37,334 nt of DNA from Acidobacteriaceae bacterium (lineage in GTDB: Bacteria; Acidobacteriota; Terriglobia; Terriglobales; Acidobacteriaceae). The stretch spans positions 1-37,334 of the forward strand of contig PLOG01000008.1 of the NCBI GenBank assembly GCA_003142935.1. The letters run 5' to 3'. The position numbers were made by a program, and so were the translations under genes. This document shows positions 25,967 through 34,949 of this stretch, in pieces. The notes beneath the pieces are model-generated. The model made no database searches, was not told the origin of the DNA, and saw nothing but the letters and a program-made list of their open reading frames with translations. Each line of letters opens with the position of its first letter. Within the stretch, counting starts at the first letter, position 1.

Positions 25967-26356
25967 TCAGCGAAGGCGTTTAATTTGTCTTCTGCCAAAG
26001 AGGCGGGCATCGATGGACCAGGCACCGGGGCCGATCATCGCTAAGGTGGCTCCGAGGGTTGCCAGAATAAGCGGTGTCCATGGATCCCCAGTGCCTGGGA
26101 GTGCGATCCACAGCTCGCGGCACGCCACGGCGGTGCCAACCACCGGGGTCCATAGCCCGACAAGGATCAGTATCCCCATGCCGGCATCTAGAAATTGTGG
26201 ACCGACTGATCCGACCTGCTGCGTTGCACCAAGGTGCGCGACAGCGCCTGATACAAGGATTCCGGCGGTCACTAAGCGCTGGAGCATCAGGCCCAGGCCG
26301 GGCAATCCATTGGCGAAGGTAGAAAATAGCCGTTGCAGAGAGTTCTCCCCCAGCAT
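25967..26356 (-). CDS. DoxX-like small membrane protein
   Basis: 129 aa with four hydrophobic segments and the layout of the DoxX/DoxD-like family: PQFLDAGMGILILVGLWTPV in the middle and WTPLILATLGATLAMIGPGA near the end, then the conserved WSIDARLFGRR tail. The family's role is poorly defined; members often sit with oxidative-stress or hydrolase genes. It lies upstream of the hydrolase pair on the same strand, so could be co-transcribed across the ~180-nt gap. No good ribosome-binding site decides between possible starts. Confidence 0.8.
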   Translation of the reverse strand: MLGENSLQRLFSTFANGLPGLGLMLQRLVTAGILVSGAVAHLGATQQVGSVGPQFLDAGMGILILVGLWTPVVGTAVACRELWIALPGTGDPWTPLILATLGATLAMIGPGAWSIDARLFGRRQIKRLR

Positions 26357-26433
26357 TCCACGCGCAGGTTAGGTCATTACAGCGCAAATTAAAACCGCTG
26401 AAATGAGGACCGGACGATCCTTCTTTTGGGGGG

Positions 26434-27066
26434 CTATAGTTCGATCATCCCACGCTTGAGCCCAATCGTGACGGCATGGGCACGGTCGTTGGCGCTGAGC
26501 TTCGAAAGAATGTTTGCAACGTGGCTCTTGACGGTCGCTTCGCCGATTGAAAGCTGATCGGCAATTAACTTGTTGGAGTTTCCGGCAGCAATCAGCCGCA
26601 ACACATCGATTTCGCGCGAGCTCAATGCATCGTCCGTCGCGTGTTCGGCCAGCTGCGCGGCGATGTCGGGTGGGATTCGCTTCTGTCCGGCATGGACCGC
26701 GCGTATCGTCTCCAAAAGCTCGCGATGTACATGGCCTTTCAGTATGTAAGCACGCGCGCCCGCCTTGAGCGCCTTTAGTATCTGTGCATCCCCGCTATAC
26801 GTCGTGAGCACAATGATGCGGGCATCATTGAATTCTCTCTGAATCTCGCTAATTGCTTCAGCGCCATTCATCTCAGGCATCTGAAGGTCCATCAGAGCTA
26901 CATCCGGACGGTGTAAGCGGTATAACTCGATCGCCTCCTGGCCGCCCGATGCCTCCGCAACCAACTTCATGTCAGCTTCCGCATTGACCATAGCTGCGAT
27001 TCCCTTGCGAAGAATCGGATGGTCATCCACGGTAAGGATTCGGATCAGGCCAGGCTGGCTATTCAC
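26434..27066 (-). CDS. NarL/LuxR-type response regulator
   Basis: 210 aa. The receiver domain begins RILTVDDHPILRKGI (acidic pair Asp14/15), with the phospho-acceptor Asp60 in VALMDLQMPEMNG, Thr in IIVLTTYSGD and Lys in AYILKGHVH. A LuxR helix-turn-helix domain covers about 145-205 (LSSREIDVLRLIAAGNSNKL through GEATVKSHVANIL). The GTG at 27066 overlaps the TGA of the upstream kinase (GTGA) and has AAGGAG 8 nt before it, so the two are coupled and form a cognate pair. Likely targets are the minus-strand genes just downstream (DoxX-like, hydrolases), which is inference from position. Confidence 0.93.
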   Translation of the reverse strand: MNSQPGLIRILTVDDHPILRKGIAAMVNAEADMKLVAEASGGQEAIELYRLHRPDVALMDLQMPEMNGAEAISEIQREFNDARIIVLTTYSGDAQILKALKAGARAYILKGHVHRELLETIRAVHAGQKRIPPDIAAQLAEHATDDALSSREIDVLRLIAAGNSNKLIADQLSIGEATVKSHVANILSKLSANDRAHAVTIGLKRGMIEL

Positions 27067-30000
27067 AGTTTGCGCTCCTTGCGAAAGACGTTGAATCGAT
27101 GACCATTTGTTGAGGCCTCGTAGGCGATGGCCGCCGGAATCGTCAGTTCGACCTCCGTTCCTGCTCCGGCCTGGCTCCAAAAACTCAATTGCGAACCAAT
27201 TCGCTGCGCACGTTCACGCACTCCCGGCAGGCCCCAGTGCCCGGGGCGTCGGCTTTCTTCGAGGACTTCAGGGTCGATGCCTTTGCCATCATCGCGTATG
27301 CGCAATCGAAGTTGGTTTTTGTCGAATCGTATCTCCGCTTCGATTTGGCCGGCGCCAGCATGCTGAAATGCATTTCGCAGCACCTCGCGTGCAATCCTGT
27401 ACACCTCGTCCTGCAGTTCCTGGGTCAGCTTCTGTGGTTCTCCTTCCACGATTACACGGAAACCTGGCGATTCTTGATTTGGGTCCGGAACCGCCGCCAA
27501 CTCTTCAGCGGTCGCCTCAAGCAAGGTAGCCAAATCTCCCTCGGAAACCGGCTGCGATCTCAGATCCTGAATGGCATCGCGGCTCTCGGCGATCGCCTCT
27601 TCGGTCTCTGAAATTGCCTCATCGAGCGTCCGCATGGCGTCTGCAGGCCTGCGAGGCAACATGTTGCGCGTCGCTTGAAATTGAAACATGAGCCCTTGCA
27701 GGCTCTGCAGGAGCGTGTCGTGGAGTTCGCGTGCAATGCGTGTTCTTTCATTCACGCGAGCTTCAAGGGCGATGTTGAATTCCTGCTGCATCTGACGAAG
27801 CCGCAGGAGGTAAAAGCCCCATAACAACGCCAGAAGTATTGCACCGCACATCGCGCGAAACAAGTTTGTCTGATAGTAGGCCGGGGCGATGCTGAATTGC
27901 TGCGATGCGCCTTCCTTGTTCCAAAGTCTGCTGTTGTTCGAGGCAATGACGTGAAACCTATATATTCCTGGTTTCAGGTCGTTATAGAAGGCTGTCCGCC
28001 TGGTTCCCGGATCTTGCCATTGCGTGTCGTATCCCTCGAGCATGTAGCGGAAGAGAACTTTGGACGGCGCTACAAAGCTCAGGCCGGTATAGTCGAACTC
28101 CAGTTCGCGGGTTTTGGGCGGCAGGTGTAGATCGCTTTGAACGTCATAAACCTTGCGATCGGCGATCACCTGCTCAACGTGCACCGGTGGTATTACCGTA
28201 TTCTCCGGAAGATGGTCGGGATCGATCATCAACACTACACTTCGGTTTTGAAACCATAGCTTTCCATCTGGCGTGCGAACCGCTCCCGGATGAGAATAAG
28301 GAATTCCGGCCCTGAAGCCATCCGTAGCCACGAAGGTCGACATCTGAATCCGGCTTTCGGGATTTGCCCACCACCGTTCCAACTCTGACTTCTCGATTCG
28401 CACCAGACCACACTGCGCCAGTATCCAAAGATCGTTATGAAGATCTGAGACGGTAGCGTAGGTGGACGGGCACGGCAGGCCATTGCGCTCATTGAGAAAC
28501 TGTAAGTCTCCGTTCCTATACCCGACGACACCGAAGTTCGCAGCTCCCCACAGAGTGCCGTCTGAATCGAACGACATGTTGAAGATGCCTCCGACCCGCG
28601 AATACTTTCGAATGAGTGCTCCCATCGATAGCTCTTGCCACTCGCCGGTCTGAAAATGCATTAGTCTGCCGTCAAGCAGACTCACCCAGACGCCTCCATG
28701 CGGATTTGCAATCACGAAAAAAGCCGCAGGAATCTGGGGAGGCTTGAATTCTTGGCGAACCTCAAAGTTTTCAGTCTGGACTAATCGTGGATGAGGCCCG
28801 ACGATTTCGGCCCAGACGGCACGATCAGGATCCTCTGCAATGGAATCGACGACGTCTACTCGATCCCCCTTGAAAACAACGTGTAATCGGCCATTTACCT
28901 CCACCCCTAAACCGCCATCTCCCATGCCGAACCACAAGTTTCCGCTGTGATCTTCGAATATCACAGTAGAATTACGGCCTACCCCGGGGGGCATCTTTTG
29001 AGGGGTAATTGACGAGCCATGGATCGAATCCATGGACACGGTAGTCAAAACAGCCACCGAGCCATCACGGCGATCCAGAATCGCATTGATAGTCTCCGTG
29101 CTGAGTCCCTCAACGCTCGAATAAGTCACAATCGGCAAATCGCGAAAATGATCGACCCCCTCGCCAGTTGCAACCCAGATGCCACCCTCGCGATCCTGGA
29201 AAATCCGGTATATTGAGTTACCTGACAAGCCATCTTCATGGCCAAAATGGTCAACAATCTGACCATGGATACGGTAGATCCCTTGATTTACGGTTCCAAC
29301 CCATAAACAATGATCTCGGTCGATAAAGAGGGTGCTAACAGGGACCTTCGCGCCGTTGAAATTTGGCGCGGCGTAAGAACTCCATCGCCCATTCGAAAAT
29401 CGCAGCAGTCCATCGCCTGGGCCGGTCTGGTCCACCCCTGCCCAGACTGTACCCTGAGCATCAACTGCAACGCCCTCAATCACTCGGCTGGCATCGGATA
29501 CACTTGCGCCGGGCAGCAGATACTCTCCGATGAGCTTCCCCTGCCACTCAATCAGCGTGCCGTTTGCGCCAATCCAAAATCGCCCTTGCAGGTCAGTTGC
29601 GATTGAGCCTGCGGATGCAGTCTGAATCCCGGCGGATTCGCCGTAGCACTGCTCGCTATCAGCCAAAACTCTGCAGATCGGTCCTGTAAAGGTACGCATG
29701 TGCGACCGTGTAATCCATATCTTGCCGTCACGGTCTCCGGTGATCGCATCCACTTTCGCATTGGGGGCGGATATGCTGGTGAACTTCTCATTTGCCCAGT
29801 GCGCGAGTCCCGCCGCCGCGCCGATCCAGAGACTTCCATCCTTGGCAGCATAGAGGAAACTAATACTGGCGATGCCGGACGGATATCGTTGACCATCTGG
29901 CGGACTCCAAGCCAGAAAATTCAGCCCATCGAATCGATACAATCCGCTCTGCGTCCCAATCCAGATGTATCCATCCGACGTCTGTGCGAAGGCAGTCGGA

Positions 30001-30140
30001 CTTCCGCTTAGTGCTCCGTCCTGAACACGCCAGACCGTATGTCCGTACTGCGAAATACGGCTTCCGGGATTGAGCGCCAGCGGAGGCTGAGCCAATGTGG
30101 AGAGGGTGGCGAAGATCGAGAGCAGTCTCCTCAGTCTCAT
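27063..30140 (-). CDS. Sensor histidine kinase with two-component propeller domain
   Basis: 1025 aa. Signal peptide (MRLRRLLSIFATLSTLAQPP), then about 650 residues of Reg_prop beta-propeller blades (SDGYIWIGTQSGLYRFDG, RDHCLWVGTVNQGIYRIHG, REGGIWVATGEGVDHF), a Y_Y_Y domain (VLFRYMLEGYDTQWQDP to NNSRLWNKEG), one membrane helix (AMCGAILLALLWGFYLLRL), a HisKA_3 domain with His807 in ARELHDTLLQS, and an ATPase domain (NAFQHAG about 923, RDDGKGID about 950, HWGLPGVRERA about 968). Such sensors usually detect polysaccharide breakdown products in the periplasm. The start is uncertain: this ATG has GGAG 6 nt upstream, but a GTG at 30242 has an even better GGAGG 6 nt upstream and would add 34 residues before the signal. 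Its GTGA overlaps the regulator start. Confidence 0.9.
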   Translation of the reverse strand: MRLRRLLSIFATLSTLAQPPLALNPGSRISQYGHTVWRVQDGALSGSPTAFAQTSDGYIWIGTQSGLYRFDGLNFLAWSPPDGQRYPSGIASISFLYAAKDGSLWIGAAAGLAHWANEKFTSISAPNAKVDAITGDRDGKIWITRSHMRTFTGPICRVLADSEQCYGESAGIQTASAGSIATDLQGRFWIGANGTLIEWQGKLIGEYLLPGASVSDASRVIEGVAVDAQGTVWAGVDQTGPGDGLLRFSNGRWSSYAAPNFNGAKVPVSTLFIDRDHCLWVGTVNQGIYRIHGQIVDHFGHEDGLSGNSIYRIFQDREGGIWVATGEGVDHFRDLPIVTYSSVEGLSTETINAILDRRDGSVAVLTTVSMDSIHGSSITPQKMPPGVGRNSTVIFEDHSGNLWFGMGDGGLGVEVNGRLHVVFKGDRVDVVDSIAEDPDRAVWAEIVGPHPRLVQTENFEVRQEFKPPQIPAAFFVIANPHGGVWVSLLDGRLMHFQTGEWQELSMGALIRKYSRVGGIFNMSFDSDGTLWGAANFGVVGYRNGDLQFLNERNGLPCPSTYATVSDLHNDLWILAQCGLVRIEKSELERWWANPESRIQMSTFVATDGFRAGIPYSHPGAVRTPDGKLWFQNRSVVLMIDPDHLPENTVIPPVHVEQVIADRKVYDVQSDLHLPPKTRELEFDYTGLSFVAPSKVLFRYMLEGYDTQWQDPGTRRTAFYNDLKPGIYRFHVIASNNSRLWNKEGASQQFSIAPAYYQTNLFRAMCGAILLALLWGFYLLRLRQMQQEFNIALEARVNERTRIARELHDTLLQSLQGLMFQFQATRNMLPRRPADAMRTLDEAISETEEAIAESRDAIQDLRSQPVSEGDLATLLEATAEELAAVPDPNQESPGFRVIVEGEPQKLTQELQDEVYRIAREVLRNAFQHAGAGQIEAEIRFDKNQLRLRIRDDGKGIDPEVLEESRRPGHWGLPGVRERAQRIGSQLSFWSQAGAGTEVELTIPAAIAYEASTNGHRFNVFRKERKL

Positions 30141-30242
30141 TCTCCACTCCGGTGCGTTTGCCGTTCGTAGCGCGAACCGATGACCCTCGTCGATTGGGCG
30201 ATCCTCAAACGTGAGGATGCGAACAGTCTTATTGTTTACCAC

Positions 30243-31691
30243 TTAAGACCTCCGCCGGGGAACGGCTGGAAGGGCTCTGATGAGTCCCAAACAGCATACC
30301 ACTCAAGAAGGTCGGCCTTCACTCGTGAGCAGAGGCGAGTCTCTGCAGCTCTCGCCGATTCGCTAGGAGCAATCTTCGTTGGTCGGCTGGGTGCGGTAAC
30401 CGGGTGGAAGATTGGCGTTTGCGTCAAGACGGTCCGGGCGAAGAAGCATCGTAAGCTCCTGGTCTGCAGGAAGAGAAGGTCAGCTTTCGCAAAACCGCCA
30501 ATGCAGTCACCGAAGTGCGGATCGGTACTGATGTGTCGGAATGTCGGCTTGTGTCCCGAGGTCGATTGAAGAGCTAACTTGTTCCTGGCAGCCTCGAGCC
30601 TCAGCGGGCGTCGTCGACTGTGATTGAACCCACACCTTCTGACACAGCCGGGTTGGGCAGATCTGGCTATTGATCTAATTGGGTTTTGCAGAGCGGGCTT
30701 TCAGACCCCTTTCGTCACGGGTGTTTCAGGCCGTTCCGCGGCGGGTGGTGGGTGCTTGTGTTTGGGGCGTTGGAATCCTTACCCGGATTCCGGCGCATGA
30801 TAAAGGATGTTATTACTCGCTACCTTGCCAAACCAGGATCACCTCTGCGCCGGTCGGAATGTCATATTGCACGCAGTAGCTGCCGAGCGCTAGCAGATAA
30901 ACATTGACCGCGCGACCGGCTCTGCGCCTGATGTTTTCACCGGGAGGCGTGAAAACCGTTCGCGAAAGGTAGTCAGTCTCTTATCAGGTGTGCCGCAGAC
31001 TGTGCCATGTCGCGCGTGGCGTGATGTGTCAAATCAATGTCTTAGATGACCAGATTAGCGTGCTTCCGTGCGGGCTTTCTTAAGGGTAAGTGCTTGATCC
31101 TATAGTGATGATACCCAGCGGTCCGAGCTAGGATATGTTGATCCGGCATCAGCCAGCCCGGGCCGCATGATTGCGAGTTTCGCGATGTTGTGCGTTGCCA
31201 GTGTGCAGGAAGTGTGCCGAGAAAATGGCGGGCCACTCAGACGGAAGGCGGTCGGGAGCTTCGCCGCGGCCGTCCTGCCATTGCCCGATAGAAATCGCTA
31301 AACAAGCCGATTGGGGTAGGCACACATCTGGCACACGAAACGGCTTCGGGAGACGAGTCCGCCCGGTGTTCGGGAGGAGTAGCCATTGATTCAAGCAAAT
31401 TACCGGTCACTACCTCATGATTCGATGTGCGCCAAATTCAACAGATTGTGGGATAAGTGAACAAGGAGTTTCTTTTCTTGGAGCGCAGAATGCTCTCGCG
31501 CCATGCCAAGTTTAGCGCGCTGCCCAGTCCCTCGCCCGCCTCCTTTTCTCTTTCTCCCCCACGGTTCGATTGATTGTGTTTCATGCGGTTTCCCCTACTC
31601 CATGCAATGAACCCACTGCTTCCTCCGGCATTTTAGTCAAGGCAAATCCTGTTCTTTCAGCTAGTTACAGAATTTCTTGTTTCTACAGTTC
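30243..31691. other. Gene-poor 1.45-kb stretch between cargo and mobilisation module
   Basis: No gene with a recognisable product. Several open frames of 60-130 codons exist on both strands, but they read as Arg/Ser/Cys-rich shadow sequence. One minus-strand segment (30813-30980) looks like the end of a lost gene. The last ~250 nt become AT-rich before the promoter/operator at 31692. This is probably the seam between accessory cargo and the island's core. Confidence 0.5.
30813..30980 (-). pseudogene. C-terminal scrap of an unidentified gene
   Basis: Between an in-frame TAA at 30981-30983 and a TAA at 30813-30815 the minus strand is open for 55 codons without any Met. The product reads like genuine protein (RAVNVYLLALGSYCVQYDIP, then TGAEVILVWQGSE), unlike the surrounding frames. 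An ATG in another frame just upstream (MAQSAAHLIRD) ends at a TGA, so a frameshift may have broken the gene. The family is not recognised. Confidence 0.25.
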
Positions 31692-31708
31692 TGATGTATA
31701 CTACATCA
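31692..31708. promoter_or_regulatory. Palindromic operator overlapping a -10 box
   Basis: TGATGTA at 31692-31698 and TACATCA at 31702-31708 are perfect 7-bp arms around TAC. The centre overlaps TATACT (31697-31702), which has TTTCTT 18 nt upstream as a weak -35. A dimeric repressor bound here would block the promoter of the gene starting at 31724. The regulator may be that gene's own product. Confidence 0.55.
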
Positions 31709-31723
31709 CGAGAGGATAACGGC

Positions 31724-32149
31724 ATGCCCCCTCAGACGAAGACCGCAACCAGAGCGAAGCGCAGAGTCGTTTCTCCGGCAGAGAAGCGGACTCAGGTCCG
31801 GCTTACGGTGGATTCCAAATTCACCAAAACACATTTCAGCCAACTCTTTGCCGTGCTGAAAATCCGGAAAAAGAATGCGCTCGCTGAGCACATCATCATG
31901 AATTTCAAGAGCAAAGCCGCGCAGGCGCAACTCCTTGCGTTCTACAACAACCAGTGGCTGAACATCCCATTTCGAAGTATTGACACCTCTTTTGTGTTTG
32001 CGTTGACCTACGAGATTGTGGATGAGCTGGAGAGAGTCGGCGGGGAGATTCTCGGCGGCGTGAATAAGTCCAAGACTTTTCGCGTGATGGTGGCCTACTT
32101 GGCGGCCGTTCATAAACTCCAGACGCCAGCCCAATCCACATTCGCATAG
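31724..32149 (+). CDS. Basic hypothetical protein of the mobilisation region
   Basis: 141 aa, not recognised. The first ~30 residues are basic and disordered (KTATRAKRRVVSPAEKRTQV), followed by RLTVDSKFTKTHFSQLFAVL, KIRKKNALAEHIIMNF and a helical C-terminal half ending TFRVMVAYLAAVHKL. The basic tail plus short strand-helix-helix look suggests a small DNA-binding or accessory transfer protein, but no motif proves it. GAGAGG lies 8 nt before the ATG at 31724. An earlier ATG at 31694 falls inside the operator palindrome and is unlikely. It converges with the relaxase gene. Confidence 0.6.
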   Translation: MPPQTKTATRAKRRVVSPAEKRTQVRLTVDSKFTKTHFSQLFAVLKIRKKNALAEHIIMNFKSKAAQAQLLAFYNNQWLNIPFRSIDTSFVFALTYEIVDELERVGGEILGGVNKSKTFRVMVAYLAAVHKLQTPAQSTFA

Positions 32150-32278
32150 TTTCGTCTTCAGAACATTGTTCTGACGGCGACTGCATTCACGCGATGATTG
32201 TGGACGGCTTCCCGCCAATGGACCATAGCGCATTGCTCACGCACTTCGCAGTCGATGGCGGATTTCCAAGGCTATGAG

Positions 32279-34408
32279 CTATCTGCCACCACGTTCGTTG
32301 CTGAACGTTCTGAAATTGTTGCGCGATGCCAGATATGCAGCCTGCCGGAGTTGAGCAACCCGGTCGATAATTTCTTGCCGTTTCTCCTCGTGAATCGATA
32401 CTCTGAAAGCCGGTTGTCCCGAGGAAGACCTGACAAGGGCAATTGTTAGGTTGCCGTCGACATTCGCCTTCGGTTCTGGCTGTTGCGATGTTTTCAGGAT
32501 TTCGAGAAGTTGTCGGGACTGGGCGGCTGGCTGGAGACTCGCGAGGAGCAGGCGTGCATCTGTTTCGTCGGTGAAGATTAGATCCTCGATCTCCTCAGTT
32601 CTGAGCCTGGTTTCGATGGAATGCAGTCGCACAGCTCGGAGTTGGAGAGGATTCGCCAGGAGTTGTTCCTGGTGGAGGGCGCCTTGCATCTCCGGGTCCG
32701 TAAATTGGGCGAAGATGCCATGCTTGATCGCACACATAGTAACCATCCGCTTCCACTCTTCGCTTCCAGTACATGCGATCCGCGATCCGTATTTCTGGAC
32801 GGCCATCTCCAACCCGAAGACAATTGCCGCCTCGTCCTGGTTGAGTACGGTCACAAGGCGTCCGCGGTCGATGACGGAAACCCTGCCGTTCAGCATGTAT
32901 GACACGTCGCCGGTTTTCCGGTTGATCGTCCAAATACGTGTCGCAGCGATCTGGTTGGCAAGAATCTGTTGCTTCTGTTGGGCTGCAAGCTGCCGTTGCT
33001 CGAAGCCGGCCCAGTCGGTGCTGCTGTCATTGTCGGGAGATGGACCGATATGCAGCGCGTTTGATTCCAGCCGCGCATTGAGGCGCCGCTGATTGCGTAG
33101 ATCCGCATAATGCCATCCCCGAAGCTGCGCGGCAGCTCGCGCGTCTCCTTCGTCGGCTCTGTCCGCGACCCATGAGCGGAGATCCTTGGGGAATTGTTCT
33201 CGGCGCCTCTGTTGAATGGCCAGCTTCAGGGCGCGTACTTCGAGGACAGATTGAGCTGTTGCCTGGGAGAGCAGGACCTTCTTTTCCGGCCATGTCAGAG
33301 CGGACGCGCGAATCTCCCTCTTTTGTTGGCGCAAGACCTCAAGAAGATATTGCCTGCTTTCTCTGCCATCTGTTGTAAAGGCTTTGCACACTTCCCTTTG
33401 GCGGTTGCGATAGCGGTTATATTCATCCATCAGAGCAGATCGGTCTGCCCGTCGTTGCGCCTTGCGTTCATCCCTCTGTGCGGTATTACGCCCGCTCTGT
33501 GGTGCCGGATGTGGTGCGGTCTGTTGAAGGGATGTTGAGGCTGGTGTCCACGGCCCAAGAGCGGCTTCTGTCGCCTCACGGTTGATCTTTCCTGCAAAGT
33601 TGTGCCGGAATACGTCGGAGGCTTTCGCCCGGATGTTGTGGTCGATGGCGAGGACTGTGTATCCGCCCAACTCCCCCTTTTCAAGCCGGAGATGAGCCTC
33701 GGAGAGAAGGAGATGTAGATCGTCCCAGGTTACATTACGCCGGATGAGGAGTTGCTGTACGCGCGGGGCCACTTCCTTCCGGACAAAGGATTGCAGAGAT
33801 TCCTCATCGTGGTAATGTTCAAACTTTGCTGCTGCCCCTGTCGGCTGTTGCCGAGCGATTCTAAGCGCGTTACGTTCGGAACTTGAAGTGCGCACGGCCC
33901 GCTTCGATTCTTCATCCCAACGTGTCGGACCCGTTGTATGTGTCCAGCCATATTTCGCTTCGAGGACGCGCGCTGCGGAATCGAGAGTCAACCAGTTTCG
34001 ATAAGGTGTATGCGCTCTGAAGGTTTCCGGATGAACCTTGTTCACCATGATGTGGATGTGGAAGTGCGCTCTGTCATTGTGCGCGACAACCATATATTGA
34101 TGGTCTTGGTAACCGAGTACACGGAGAGTGTGCAAAGCACAGACGGTCCATTGCTCTCTGGTCGGACGTTCACAGGGCGGCCAGGACAGTTCATAATGAC
34201 AGAGCGCATCCTTACAGCGCGGGTTCAGAAATGCGATGCCCTCCATCTGTATCGCTACAGAGTCCAAACCGGCAATGTTGTCCGACAACACCACGTCTCC
34301 TCTGAGGAGAGGTTCGCCGGTGTCGGCGTCACGCTCGGTTGTCAGGTACGCGTGTAATCGCCTGAAGCTGCTGGAGTGTTGCCGGGCAGGTTGCACCTTG
34401 GCGATCAT
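32279..34408 (-). CDS. MOBP relaxase (RP4 TraI-like mobilisation nuclease)
   Basis: 709 aa. Relaxases nick one strand at oriT, stay covalently bound through a Tyr, and lead the DNA into the recipient. The N-terminus MIAKVQPARQHSSSFRRLHA followed by YLT matches RP4 TraI motif I, with the likely catalytic Tyr21. Motif III, the three-His metal site, is AHNDRAHFHIHIMVNKVHPE (His110, His117, His119). Motif II-like YELSWPPCERPT lies between them. The C-terminal ~450 residues are Arg/Gln-rich and helical with no recognised helicase or primase. The ATG at 34408 has GGAG 5 nt upstream; a GTG at 34414 overlapping the mobC-like stop is an alternative. It is coupled to the upstream accessory gene. Confidence 0.92.
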   Translation of the reverse strand: MIAKVQPARQHSSSFRRLHAYLTTERDADTGEPLLRGDVVLSDNIAGLDSVAIQMEGIAFLNPRCKDALCHYELSWPPCERPTREQWTVCALHTLRVLGYQDHQYMVVAHNDRAHFHIHIMVNKVHPETFRAHTPYRNWLTLDSAARVLEAKYGWTHTTGPTRWDEESKRAVRTSSSERNALRIARQQPTGAAAKFEHYHDEESLQSFVRKEVAPRVQQLLIRRNVTWDDLHLLLSEAHLRLEKGELGGYTVLAIDHNIRAKASDVFRHNFAGKINREATEAALGPWTPASTSLQQTAPHPAPQSGRNTAQRDERKAQRRADRSALMDEYNRYRNRQREVCKAFTTDGRESRQYLLEVLRQQKREIRASALTWPEKKVLLSQATAQSVLEVRALKLAIQQRRREQFPKDLRSWVADRADEGDARAAAQLRGWHYADLRNQRRLNARLESNALHIGPSPDNDSSTDWAGFEQRQLAAQQKQQILANQIAATRIWTINRKTGDVSYMLNGRVSVIDRGRLVTVLNQDEAAIVFGLEMAVQKYGSRIACTGSEEWKRMVTMCAIKHGIFAQFTDPEMQGALHQEQLLANPLQLRAVRLHSIETRLRTEEIEDLIFTDETDARLLLASLQPAAQSRQLLEILKTSQQPEPKANVDGNLTIALVRSSSGQPAFRVSIHEEKRQEIIDRVAQLRQAAYLASRNNFRTFSNERGGR

Positions 34409-34410
34409 GT

Positions 34411-34737
34411 TCACTCCGCCGTGTTCTTGTTGAAGGTGGCAAGTGCCGTGTGCAACTCCGATAGTACCGAGTTGAGTTCACGACGAAGTTCTTCTTCGTA
34501 GGGCAGGCCTTTTATCTCCATGAGCAGATGCTTTTGCAGTCCGAAGAGCTTGCTGAGTTCTGCGGCGACCTCCCGGCTTACTCTGGAACGTATTGGCCGG
34601 TTAAGAGCGCATTTACGAATGTATTCGCTGACCGTCAGGCCCGCGAGGTGAGCCTGTTGGCGAATAATTTCCTTCTCTTGGGACAAGAGTTTGATGAGCA
34701 ACCCTCGGCGATGTTCTGTCAGCTTTGGTCTTACCAT
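34411..34737 (-). CDS. MobC/TraJ-like oriT-binding accessory protein
   Basis: 108 aa. These small proteins bind an inverted repeat in oriT and help the relaxase melt the nic region. The sequence fits the family: short N-terminal strand, helix pair AHLAGLTVSEYIRKCALNR typical of ribbon-helix-helix MobC/TraJ proteins, and a helical C-terminus. GGAG lies 7 nt upstream of the ATG at 34737. The frame is open upstream into the oriT candidate but that part reads as non-coding. The stop overlaps or abuts the relaxase start, giving the same order as RP4 traJ-traI. Confidence 0.85.
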   Translation of the reverse strand: MVRPKLTEHRRGLLIKLLSQEKEIIRQQAHLAGLTVSEYIRKCALNRPIRSRVSREVAAELSKLFGLQKHLLMEIKGLPYEEELRRELNSVLSELHTALATFNKNTAE

Positions 34738-34739
34738 TT

Positions 34740-34949
34740 CTATGCTCCAATGGGGTCTCGGGGCGAAGCCCTGAGCAAGGTGCGCAGGCCCGAACCCGAG
34801 TAGCGAAGCGGGTTGGGTTGGGGCCGGTGGATATGCCAAAACGACCGTAGGGAGTTTCGGTATATCCAGCGCCTACCTTGCCTTCACGATTACCCGCTTT
34901 TTCATTTCCTTCAACATAGTAATACATATTTGACATAAGAAGTGTAGAT
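34740..34949. promoter_or_regulatory. Candidate oriT region
   Basis: The 210-nt gap between the divergent mobC-like and traK-like genes holds three inverted repeats. 34757-34775 is CTCGGGGC-GAA-GCCCTGAG; 34793-34814 has AACCCG/CGGGTT arms; 34829-34867 has GGATATGCCAAAAC and GTTTCGGTATATCC (14-bp arms, two mismatches). The last one resembles the GGTATATCC/GGATACACC elements of RP4 oriT. On the minus strand GGTAATCGTG (34885-34894) lies 17 nt before GGATATACC, close to the position of the RP4 nic (TATCCTG). The oriT call is well supported by context, the nic position is inference. Confidence 0.65.

Noticed and set aside
34738-34839. N-terminal extension of the mobC-like protein
   Set aside because: It would read through the hairpins of the oriT candidate, whereas the ATG at 34737 has GGAG at proper distance.
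34870-34884. CCTACCTTGCC on the plus strand as the nic site
   Set aside because: It resembles the RP4 CTATCCTGCC, but lies on the wrong strand relative to the GGATATACC arm; GGTAATCGTG on the minus strand fits the RP4 geometry better. Kept only as an alternative.
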